A DNA stretch of 31,521 nucleotides. Source: Pelagibacteraceae bacterium TMED124 (GTDB lineage: Bacteria > Pseudomonadota > Alphaproteobacteria > Pelagibacterales > Pelagibacteraceae). Below are positions 25,591-31,521 of the stretch, one piece after another. The position numbers and the translations under genes are program-made. Position 1 is the stretch's first letter. Each line of letters starts with the position of its first letter. The stretch covers positions 1-31,521 of the forward strand of contig NHFZ02000024.1 of assembly GCA_002171275.2 (NCBI GenBank). The letters run 5' to 3'. A model generated the notes under the pieces. The model was given only the letters and a program-made list of their open reading frames with translations. It was not told where the DNA came from and ran no database searches.

Positions 25591-25612
25591 ATTATTACTA
25601 TTTAGTAATAAT
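25591..25612. repeat. Perfect inverted repeat upstream of M23 peptidase gene
   Basis: ATTATTACT (25591-25599), spacer ATTT, AGTAATAAT (25604-25612): 9 of 9 positions match, 13 bases before the ATG at 25626. In the DNA it could be an operator; in the mRNA it would form a hairpin next to the start codon. No Shine-Dalgarno is visible between it and the start. Confidence 0.5.
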
Positions 25613-25625
25613 AACCGTAATTAAA

Positions 25626-26396
25626 ATGTCATATATTCGCTTTCTTAGTTTTTTTCTTCTATTTTTTATCTTTAACTCTAGTGTATCCTATTCTAATGAA
25701 ACTGATGGTTCAGTTAAACAAAATCAAAATATCAACAAAAACTGTGAAAATTCATTGCAGTGGTACGAAGATCATCCTGGATACAAAGGAGAACTTAGAC
25801 GCGTTCTCAAATATTGTAAAAATTACGCAAAAGACGTCAGTCCAGATGGTTTTATTGTAAACCCTATAATATCTGATTTTGGAAGTTTTAGTGGTGTAAA
25901 CACTAGGCCTAGAGATACAGTTCACCAGGGTATAGATATAATTGGCCTTGCTGAAGAAAATGTAATTGCTGTTGCAGATGGTAAGGTTTTAGAAACAACA
26001 GTAGATGATTGCTGGGGAGCTACACTTGTTATTGACCATGGAAAATCACTCGATGATAAAAAACTAATTACAATTTATGGTCATGTTGGTGACTTTATGG
26101 TCAATGAGAATGATTCAGTTAAAAGAGGTGATGTAATTGCTAAACTGCCAAAAAAAGTGAAACACTTATGTATGGCCAGAGTTCGTCACCTTCATCTTCA
26201 AATTGGTCAGCAATATTGTAAAAAAGAAGATAAAAACAACTGGGGTTGTAAATATTTTATTAAAGATTTTTACAATTCTCTAAACCCTCATCTCTTTTGG
26301 GCTGACGGTAAAAATAAAGTGACATGTTTTGAAAAAAATAAAAAATTTGAAAATGGAACTTTAACCTACCCGTTTGAATGCAAAAAAACTAATTAA
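25626..26396 (+). CDS. Exported M23-family (LytM-type) metallopeptidase
   Basis: 256 residues. Signal peptide over about 1-23 (MSYIRFLSFFLLFFIFNSSVSYS). The peptidase domain spans about 85-215. Zinc ligands are visible: His100 and Asp104 in VHQGIDIIG, and His190 in HLHLQI, with the catalytic His153 in IYGHVG and the conserved VADGKV and VKRGDVIAKL loops. The full ligand set predicts an active peptidoglycan endopeptidase in the periplasm, or a secreted one. Unusually for M23, the protein has many cysteines (40, 64, 129, 182, 198 and later), suggesting disulfide stabilisation. It stands alone on the plus strand among minus-strand genes. Confidence 0.9.
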   Translation: MSYIRFLSFFLLFFIFNSSVSYSNETDGSVKQNQNINKNCENSLQWYEDHPGYKGELRRVLKYCKNYAKDVSPDGFIVNPIISDFGSFSGVNTRPRDTVHQGIDIIGLAEENVIAVADGKVLETTVDDCWGATLVIDHGKSLDDKKLITIYGHVGDFMVNENDSVKRGDVIAKLPKKVKHLCMARVRHLHLQIGQQYCKKEDKNNWGCKYFIKDFYNSLNPHLFWADGKNKVTCFEKNKKFENGTLTYPFECKKTN

Positions 26397-26424
26397 GAAT
26401 TGCTTTGATTGAATTTATTTTATT

Positions 26425-26871
26425 TTAAAGAGAGCCACTCAAAATGTACTTAAGTATTCGCACAACTTGGTGCTGGTCCTTAGCTACTGCTGACGCTGAC
26501 GCATCTACCTCCTTTAATGCATGCTGATCTTCATCATTATGAATTACCACAATTGATTTATTTAAAGCTGAAGCATACCCAGCATCAAAGGCTGCATTCC
26601 ATTGTTTATATTTGTCTCCAAATTTGACTATTACCACATCACAATCTTTTATAGATTTTTTAGTTTTAATAGAATTAATCTTTGCCCCTTTATTATCCTT
26701 CCAAAAATTTTTCTCCTCATGACCAAGTATTTCGACACCACAATTATCAGATGCGTCGTGATTAGTTGTTGGAGAAGAAAAATTAATTTTTAGTTTTTCT
26801 TTTTCACAAAGTTGTATTATTTCCTCTCTCCAATTTGTATGAATTTCTCCAGATAAATATACTTTCAACAT
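26425..26871 (-). CDS. YtoQ-family protein (nucleoside deoxyribosyltransferase-like fold)
   Basis: 148 residues. The whole length matches YtoQ: VYLSGEIHTNWREEI at the start, FSSPTTNHDASDNCG, the central DCDVVIVKFGDKYKQWNAAFDAGYASA, and the end HALKEVDASASAVAKDQHQVVRIL. The fold is that of 2-deoxyribosyltransferases and TIR-like nucleotide-binding proteins; the actual substrate is unknown. No signal peptide, so it is a cytoplasmic protein inside a run of exported ones. It is convergent with the M23 gene across 28 bp. Confidence 0.9.
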   Translation of the reverse strand: MLKVYLSGEIHTNWREEIIQLCEKEKLKINFSSPTTNHDASDNCGVEILGHEEKNFWKDNKGAKINSIKTKKSIKDCDVVIVKFGDKYKQWNAAFDAGYASALNKSIVVIHNDEDQHALKEVDASASAVAKDQHQVVRILKYILSGSL

Positions 26872-26896
26872 TTTTGACTCCTTTAGTAATTATTTA

Positions 26897-27694
26897 TTAC
26901 TTCAATTCATTTATTATTAATTTTTTTATTCTACATTTTCCACTAAAAGTATTAGTAATTCTTGAAAGATCGACTCTCTCAAAAATATTTAAATTAAACT
27001 TATTTAATTTTATATGGCCATAATTATAACTTTCTGAGTTATAAAGTTTAACAATAAAATGTGATTTAATTTCCTCATATTTATAAGTATCTGAAAGGTC
27101 AGGAAAAGTTTTTTGATAAACTATGTATGGATGTTCGGATAAAAATTTTTTTTCCTCACAAAGAAAATATTTTTTTTCTTTTTCATACTCGATAACTTCT
27201 TTTGTAACTTTATTAATATTACTGTAATCTCCAACACAAACTAATGGCTTTTCATTTGGACAGTCGCGAAAGGTTACCTCCTTGCATAAACCGTGTTTTT
27301 GAGTTGACTGAACTTTACCGTAATTAGGGTTAGTATTTACAAAGATATCAATAATCTCTCCATTTTTTCTATTATATTTTGTAGTAAAATAATGTTTTCT
27401 TTTTCCCAATGATAAGTCAGAAAGTTTAAAGAATACTCCGTTTTTAGATTCAAAAATGTCGTATTTATTAAAGTCGTTATCAGGGTCACTCAGAGAATTG
27501 TAACTTCTAGGGTTACCAAAAAATTTAAAATCAGTATTTATGTAGAAAAATTCTTTTTCTGATAAACTTAGACTTTTTGTTTTTATTTTATACTGATCAT
27601 AAAAAATTTTCTCATTCCATAAGCAAGATATGATTATTTCCTCAGATCTCAATCCTGAGGAAATGAACAAAAATAAAAGAAAAAATATTTTCAC
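26897..27694 (-). CDS. Exported protein of unknown function, multiple cysteines
   Basis: 265 residues. Signal peptide MKIFFLLFLFISSGLRSEE. The mature part starts IIISCLWNEK (Cys24), contains a cysteine cluster in the middle (GLCKEVTFRDCPNEKPLVCVGD and YFLCEEKK), and ends in a strand ITNTFSGKCRIKKL. Rich in aromatic beta-type strands (FFYINTDFKFFG, YGHIKLNKFNL). The central part could be an inserted Cys-rich motif between two halves of a beta-barrel-like domain. No family recognised. Its start and end resemble those of the protein at 24622, suggesting distant paralogy. Confidence 0.62.
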   Translation of the reverse strand: MKIFFLLFLFISSGLRSEEIIISCLWNEKIFYDQYKIKTKSLSLSEKEFFYINTDFKFFGNPRSYNSLSDPDNDFNKYDIFESKNGVFFKLSDLSLGKRKHYFTTKYNRKNGEIIDIFVNTNPNYGKVQSTQKHGLCKEVTFRDCPNEKPLVCVGDYSNINKVTKEVIEYEKEKKYFLCEEKKFLSEHPYIVYQKTFPDLSDTYKYEEIKSHFIVKLYNSESYNYGHIKLNKFNLNIFERVDLSRITNTFSGKCRIKKLIINELK

Positions 27695-27761
27695 AAATAT
27701 ATAAAAATCATTTTATTAATATTGAGCATTATAATCACTGGGATTACAAATTTAATTATAT

Positions 27762-27944
27762 TCACTTAATTTTTTTTTCTAAAAATTGTATATATAAATT
27801 CATCCATTGCTTTTCAGTTAAACCATTCAATTTAACATTTCCTTCCTCTACTGATTCCCAATCCTCCAATATGAAATCAGTAAAATCCATGTTAATTTTT
27901 GACAAATAATCACAAAATTTGTCTAATCCAATTTTGTTTTCCAT
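27762..27944 (-). CDS. Small acidic protein of unknown function
   Basis: 60 residues, acidic, with two Trp-containing helices (DFILEDWESVEEGN and LTEKQWMNLYIQFLEKK). No signal peptide, no cysteine apart from one at position 11. Not recognised. It is likely real because its composition is protein-like and it fits an otherwise empty slot, 22 bp after the fasciclin gene on the same strand. Confidence 0.5.
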   Translation of the reverse strand: MENKIGLDKFCDYLSKINMDFTDFILEDWESVEEGNVKLNGLTEKQWMNLYIQFLEKKIK

Positions 27945-27966
27945 CTTTCAATACATTTAGGTAAGG

Positions 27967-28554
27967 TTAAAATTTTGAGTTAGCTGACTTCAGCCACAAG
28001 TCAATTTCGTTGTCTGTTTCCATACAGCATGAGGTTATTGGAAATTTATCTTTTTGAAATTTAGTTAATCTATCATCTTCTTGGCTTGGTTGAACAAACA
28101 TAACACAATTTATCTCATGAATAACTCCATTATCGGAAGATGTATTTTCATTTACAACCACCATATCTTTTACAAATAAACTTCCTCTTTTGTAAAGTTG
28201 AATTGGTTTGTTTGAAACAGTAATTTCTTCAGTAATTTTAGAGTTTAAGTCAATACTGGATTTCTGACCTATTAAAATATGATCTAATATCAACATCTTT
28301 CTTAAAGAAGTATCTGATAATATTCGATCATGAACTTTTTTAGGTAAAGCATCAAAAGCTTTATTATTAGGAACAAAAATTGTCCAATTCCATGGAAATT
28401 TTTGTTGCAAAGTTGCTTCTAGATCTGTGTTATTAATATATGAGTAAAAAGTTGATAAGTTAGGATTTTCTCTAATAGTTGTGATAATACCCTCAGCTTT
28501 TAAATCAAAATGAAAAGTAAAAAAGAAAAACAAAGAAAAAATTTTTAAAAACAA
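27967..28554 (-). CDS. Exported fasciclin (FAS1) domain protein
   Basis: 195 residues from a TTG at 28554, which sits 5 bases after an AAGGAG ribosome binding site; an in-frame TTG at 28569 lies upstream of that site, so I reject it. The signal peptide is about 1-21 (ends DLKAEG). The FAS1 fold shows the expected order: STFYSYINNTDLEATL, the H1-type TIFVPNNKAFDALPK, LRKMLILDHILIG and the H2-type VNENTSSDNGVIHEINCVM. FAS1 proteins are secreted or surface domains linked with adhesion; bacterial roles are poorly known. An adjacent CysCys near the end (SCCMET) is unusual for the domain. Confidence 0.85.
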   Translation of the reverse strand: MFLKIFSLFFFFTFHFDLKAEGIITTIRENPNLSTFYSYINNTDLEATLQQKFPWNWTIFVPNNKAFDALPKKVHDRILSDTSLRKMLILDHILIGQKSSIDLNSKITEEITVSNKPIQLYKRGSLFVKDMVVVNENTSSDNGVIHEINCVMFVQPSQEDDRLTKFQKDKFPITSCCMETDNEIDLWLKSANSKF

Positions 28555-28660
28555 CTTGTCTCCTTTCAATTGTAACTAAATTGTTTTATTTTTAAGAAAT
28601 ACTTTATTATAGGTTCCTTGTTAATAAAAAAAAATATTAATTTAATTTTAAAATAAAAAA
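28555..28660. other. AT-rich intergenic stretch, no long gene (28555-28959 overall)
   Basis: Between the fasciclin gene and glmS lie about 405 bases without a long reading frame. The first part, 28555-28660, is almost pure A/T beyond the fasciclin ribosome binding site and should hold that gene's promoter. 28661-28868 carries the small transcription unit listed separately. 28869-28959 is AT-rich spacer leading to the convergent glmS stop, with no structure I can support. Confidence 0.6.
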
Positions 28661-28688
28661 TTGTTAAAAATCTACTTACTATTATATT
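28661..28688 (+). promoter_or_regulatory. Candidate sigma-70-type promoter for the 24-codon unit
   Basis: TTGTTA (28661-28666) and TATATT (28683-28688) with a 16-base spacer. In such AT-rich DNA these boxes arise easily; the call rests mainly on position, 30 bases before an extreme Shine-Dalgarno and within 190 bases of a terminator on the same strand. Confidence 0.4.
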
Positions 28689-28718
28689 TATAGTATTCTG
28701 TTTTATTAACATTCAACT

Positions 28719-28731
28719 AAAGGAGGTGATC
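28719..28731 (+). promoter_or_regulatory. Extended Shine-Dalgarno, 13-nt complement of 16S rRNA tail
   Basis: AAAGGAGGTGATC is perfectly complementary over 13 bases to the conserved bacterial 16S rRNA 3' end (GATCACCTCCTTT). It lies at normal spacing from the ATG at 28734. Other genes in this window show at most 4-6 base matches. Confidence 0.8.
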
Positions 28732-28733
28732 TG

Positions 28734-28808
28734 ATGTCTAGTATTAATGACTTGAGTCAACTTAATAGTTTTATCTTTTTATCAGAGCAACCTTTGTTAA
28801 AAAGGTAA
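28734..28808 (+). CDS. 24-codon small ORF with exceptional ribosome binding site
   Basis: Encodes MSSINDLSQLNSFIFL followed by SEQPLLKR and TAA. The peptide has no signal sequence, cysteine or recognised motif; the middle is mildly hydrophobic. Support for expression: a 13-base perfect anti-16S match at 28719-28731, a candidate promoter at 28661-28688, and a clean terminator 35 bases after the stop. A small hairpin (ACCTTT 28790-28795, AAAGGT 28801-28806) spans the stop codon, and its left arm could also pair with GGAGGT of the ribosome binding site. It could be a small protein, a translated leader, or a small RNA whose ORF is incidental. No family recognised. Confidence 0.55.
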   Translation: MSSINDLSQLNSFIFLSEQPLLKR

Positions 28809-28842
28809 TCTTAGTATTTAAGTTGATAAACTTTAATACGGA

Positions 28843-28868
28843 AGGGGAGGAAACTCCCCTTTTTTTTT
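28843..28868 (+). terminator. Rho-independent terminator with GAAA loop
   Basis: Stem AGGGGAG (28843-28849) and CTCCCCT (28854-28860), loop GAAA (a GNRA tetraloop), followed by eight T's (28861-28868). The T run is only on the right, so it acts on plus-strand transcripts. No plus-strand gene other than the 24-codon ORF lies upstream within 2 kb. Confidence 0.93.
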
Positions 28869-28959
28869 ATGAGAATATTTTGATGAGAATTTTTTGAGTT
28901 TTGATATGTATTTTACTTCAACATTCTTTGTTGAAAATTTAAACACCCTACTGCCAAGA

Positions 28960-30783
28960 TTACTCCACAGTCACAGACTTTGCTAAATTTCTTGGTTGAT
29001 CCACATCAGTACCTTTTCGAACAGCTACATAATAGGCAATAAGCTGAACTGGTAATGCATACAAAATAGGCTGAACAAATTCATTGACATTTGGTAGTAC
29101 AATTTTTTTTAGAGTTTGATCCTCTAACTGTTTTTCACCATTCTGGTCGGTTATTAATATTACATCTCCTCCTCGTGCCATTATTTCCTGCATATTTGAT
29201 ACATTTTTTTCAAATAAAAAGTCCTTTGGAGCAATTATGATAACAGGTACTTTGTCATCTACTAAAGCTATTGGACCATGTTTCATTTCTCCAGAGGCAT
29301 AACCTTCTGCGTGGATATACGATATTTCTTTTAACTTTAGAGCACCTTCCATCGCGATTGGGAAAGAAATGCCTCTTCCTAAAAATAAAGCGCTTTTAGC
29401 ATTAACAATTTTTTTACTTATTTCGTTAATTTTTTTGCACAAATCTAAGATCAATGACATATTTGAAGGTACTTCAAGTAAACTCTCTGTTAATTCTAAT
29501 TCTTTTTTTTTTGTTAATTTTTTTTTTTCTCGAGCCATTACTAGACAAATACATGCCAAAACACTCAATTGAGCTGAAAAGGCTTTAGTAGAAGCTACAC
29601 CTATCTCTGGTCCGGCTGCAATTGATAAAACATAATCTGACTCTCTTGCAATACTACTTTCAATCACATTGACTAAGCTAAGAATTTTACTTTTGTTTTT
29701 TTTTGCAAATCTCAATGCAGCCAAAGTATCTGCTGTTTCTCCAGATTGCGAAATAAAAATTGAAAGGATATTTGAAGATTTTTCAACTATTGGTTTATAA
29801 CGAAACTCTGAAGCAAAGTGAGATGAACAACTTACACCGACTATCTTTTCAAACCAATAAGAAGCAACCTGACAAGCAAAAAATGAAGTTCCACATGCTA
29901 TAAAGTTAATTTTTGATATCTTTTTCCAATTTATTTTTAATTCTGGAAGGTTAATTATCTTATTGATCGGATCAACAAATCTTGAGAGGGAATCACCTAC
30001 AACGTGTGGTTGCTCAAAAATTTCTTTTTGCATAAAATGATTAAAATTACCCTTACCTAAATTATCTTTAGTATAAGATGAATATGTAATTGGACGTTTA
30101 ACCTCATTGAATTTTTCATTATAAATCTTTAGTTCTTTATCTTGAATAAAAACACTGTCTCCTTCTTCAAGAAAAATTATTTTTTTTGTAAATGGAGCGA
30201 GCGCAACAGAATCAGATCCGATAAAGGTAGCATCATCAGATACGCCTACTGCTAATGGGCTGCCTTTTCTAGCACCAGCTAACAGACGAAGATCTTTAAA
30301 AATTATTGCAATTGCAAAAGCTCCTTCTAATTTTGATAAAGTCATTTTAATAGCAACCTCTGCATTATGGTCTTTAAGTTCATCGCTTAAAAGATGTGCA
30401 ATAACTTCACTGTCTGTTTGAGATTTAAAGTTATAACCTTTTTTTTGAAGTTCTTTCTTTAGTGAGGAATAATTTTCAATTATACCATTATGTACGATTG
30501 ATACGCTATCTGAAGTATGTGGATGTGCATTAATTGTTGAAGGCACTCCGTGAGTTGCCCACCTTGTGTGACCAATTCCAATTTTTCCACTAACTTTAAT
30601 GTTGTCTATTTTTTTTTTTAAATTAAGAAGTTTTCCTTTTGAACGAATAGTTTTTATTTTTTTATTTTCATCAATAAATGCTATGCCAGACGAATCATAA
30701 CCTCTATATTCAAGCTTAGTCAAGCCATCTAAAATTGGTCTAATAACTGAGTATTTAGCGTTTACACCAAAAATTCCGCACAT
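28960..30783 (-). CDS. glmS: Glutamine-fructose-6-phosphate aminotransferase (isomerising)
   Basis: 607 residues, the normal length. Makes glucosamine-6-phosphate for peptidoglycan and lipopolysaccharide. The N-terminal class II glutaminase begins MCGIFG, with nucleophile Cys2 exposed after Met removal. GHTRWATHG (72-80) and HPHTSD are typical glutamine-pocket segments. Two SIS sugar-isomerase domains follow, with the first loop FIACGTSFFA and FISQSGETADTLAALRFA. The terminal PRNLAKSVTVE is the conserved tail. The start shares one base with the glmU stop (TAATG), so glmU-glmS form one operon. No glmS ribozyme is expected in this lineage and there is no room for one. Confidence 0.97.
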   Translation of the reverse strand: MCGIFGVNAKYSVIRPILDGLTKLEYRGYDSSGIAFIDENKKIKTIRSKGKLLNLKKKIDNIKVSGKIGIGHTRWATHGVPSTINAHPHTSDSVSIVHNGIIENYSSLKKELQKKGYNFKSQTDSEVIAHLLSDELKDHNAEVAIKMTLSKLEGAFAIAIIFKDLRLLAGARKGSPLAVGVSDDATFIGSDSVALAPFTKKIIFLEEGDSVFIQDKELKIYNEKFNEVKRPITYSSYTKDNLGKGNFNHFMQKEIFEQPHVVGDSLSRFVDPINKIINLPELKINWKKISKINFIACGTSFFACQVASYWFEKIVGVSCSSHFASEFRYKPIVEKSSNILSIFISQSGETADTLAALRFAKKNKSKILSLVNVIESSIARESDYVLSIAAGPEIGVASTKAFSAQLSVLACICLVMAREKKKLTKKKELELTESLLEVPSNMSLILDLCKKINEISKKIVNAKSALFLGRGISFPIAMEGALKLKEISYIHAEGYASGEMKHGPIALVDDKVPVIIIAPKDFLFEKNVSNMQEIMARGGDVILITDQNGEKQLEDQTLKKIVLPNVNEFVQPILYALPVQLIAYYVAVRKGTDVDQPRNLAKSVTVE

Positions 30784-31521
30784 TATATTTTATCTTTTTT
30801 TATCAATTTTGACTTTCTGTAAACAACTGATCCCTCTTGAACATTTTTATCCACAACTGTACCAGCGCCAATCACAGAGTTTTTCTTTATTTTTATTGGA
30901 GCAATTAATGATGTATTGGATCCTATAAAACAATTCTCACCGATATAAGTTTTATTCTTTTTATATCCATCAAAATTGCATGTAATTGTTCCAGCGCCAA
31001 TGTTTGAATTTTTTTCAATAACTGAATCGCCAACATAAGATAAATGCGATATTTTTACATTATTACTAACTTTGGATTTTTTAACCTCTACAAAATTTCC
31101 TACTTTTGCATTATTATCTATTAAAGTATCACCTCTTAATCTTGCAAAAGGTCCAATAACTGAACTATTTCCTATTTTAGTTAATTCTATATGACAAAAG
31201 CTTTTAATTATAACCTTATCTCCGATTTTAACACCAGGACCAAAATACACATTAGGATAAATAACTACATCTTTTCCTATTTTTGTATCTTTACTAAAAT
31301 AAACAGAAAAAGGATCAATTAAAGTGACTCCTTTTTTTAAAAACTTTTTTCTCATTTCTTCTTGAAATTGTTTTTCTAATTTTGCTAAGTCCTCTTTATC
31401 ATTGACTCCCATAGATTCTCCTAGTTTACAGTTAAAATTAGATACTTTGTAATTTTCTTTAATAAATATTTCAACTAAATCAGTTAAATAAAATTCTTTT
31501 TTTTTATTCTTATTCTTAATC
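30783..31521 (-). CDS. glmU: GlmU bifunctional uridylyltransferase/acetyltransferase, 5' part outside window
   Basis: C-terminal 245 or so residues. The frame stays open to the window edge, and the residues before the internal ATG at 31412 (KKKEFYLTDLVEIF and CKLGESMGVND) match the end of the GlmU pyrophosphorylase domain, so this is not a separate short gene. The left-handed beta-helix of hexapeptide repeats (VIYPNVYFGPGVKIGDKV and onward) carries LRGDT, KVGNFVEVKKSKV, the catalytic-region HLSYVGDS, and NIGAGTITCNFDGYKKNKTYIG. Its product UDP-GlcNAc uses the glucosamine made by GlmS, encoded directly downstream with a one-base overlap. Confidence 0.94.
   Translation of the reverse strand, partial: IKNKNKKKEFYLTDLVEIFIKENYKVSNFNCKLGESMGVNDKEDLAKLEKQFQEEMRKKFLKKGVTLIDPFSVYFSKDTKIGKDVVIYPNVYFGPGVKIGDKVIIKSFCHIELTKIGNSSVIGPFARLRGDTLIDNNAKVGNFVEVKKSKVSNNVKISHLSYVGDSVIEKNSNIGAGTITCNFDGYKKNKTYIGENCFIGSNTSLIAPIKIKKNSVIGAGTVVDKNVQEGSVVYRKSKLIKKDKI

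Noticed and set aside
26835..27023. Plus-strand hydrophobic frame of 62 codons
   Set aside because: Opposite the ends of two minus-strand genes; hydrophobicity comes from AT-rich antisense reading.
30783..31412. Stand-alone 209-residue hexapeptide acyltransferase
   Set aside because: The frame is open upstream to the window edge and encodes the GlmU uridylyltransferase end, so the ATG at 31412 is internal.
1..31521. CRISPR arrays, insertion sequences, prophage genes, rRNA
   Set aside because: Looked for spaced direct repeats, transposase or integrase motifs and rRNA segments; none seen. The 13-nt rRNA-tail complement at 28719 is not an rRNA fragment.

Overview
The window reads as chromosome from a small-genome, very AT-rich alphaproteobacterium of SAR11-like (Pelagibacterales/HIMB59-type) character. 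The basis is the extreme A/T bias, Lys/Asn/Ile-rich proteins, tiny intergenic gaps, start/stop overlaps (ATGA, TAATG), the alphaproteobacterial order purB-purC-purS-purQ-purL-bolA-grxD, a PopZ/DUF2497-like protein, a class II DAHP synthase and a two-domain glutamine-dependent NadE. The lineage is inferred from gene content; no marker gene was compared.

Layout. 1-2029: end of a tRNA-Leu(UAA), two small minus-strand genes (one a single-span membrane protein), a divergent PopZ-like gene, and a CinA-type MoCF-domain gene. 2079-8587 (+): a tightly packed operon map-purB-purC-purS-purQ-purL-bolA-grxD, joining purine synthesis with methionine aminopeptidase and the BolA/monothiol-glutaredoxin Fe-S pair. 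8590-9988: a family 2 glycosyltransferase (-) divergent from a Prx5-type peroxiredoxin (+). 9993-20084 (-): rpsD, a TrmJ-type methyltransferase, citramalate synthase, gltX, nadE, class II DAHP synthase, glutathione reductase and a succinate-semialdehyde-type dehydrogenase. A rho-independent terminator at about 20113-20144 separates these from the next operon. 20207-23525 (-): a gene chain, mostly overlapping: DUF4177-like protein, small unknown protein, cysS, a YidD-acetyltransferase fusion, DUF2237 and an NAD(P)H:FMN reductase-type flavoprotein.

23579-28554 is the accessory-looking part. It holds several short exported proteins of unknown function with a recurring layout (signal peptide, early Cys, late Cys often as Gly-x-Cys), a protein-E-like protein, an M23 peptidase, a YtoQ protein and a fasciclin protein. 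28555-28959 contains no long gene, but it carries a compact putative transcription unit: promoter-like boxes, a 13-nt perfect complement to the expected 16S rRNA 3' tail, a 24-codon ORF and a strong terminator. 28960-31521 (-) is glmU-glmS (UDP-GlcNAc supply), with glmU running off the window end.

The leading candidates for something undescribed are the 24-codon unit at 28661-28868, the YidD-GNAT fusion in the cysS operon, the two PopZ-tail-like proteins flanking a membrane protein, the 20-A tract inside purL, the probable AUA start of nadE, and the cluster of small Cys-paired exported proteins.
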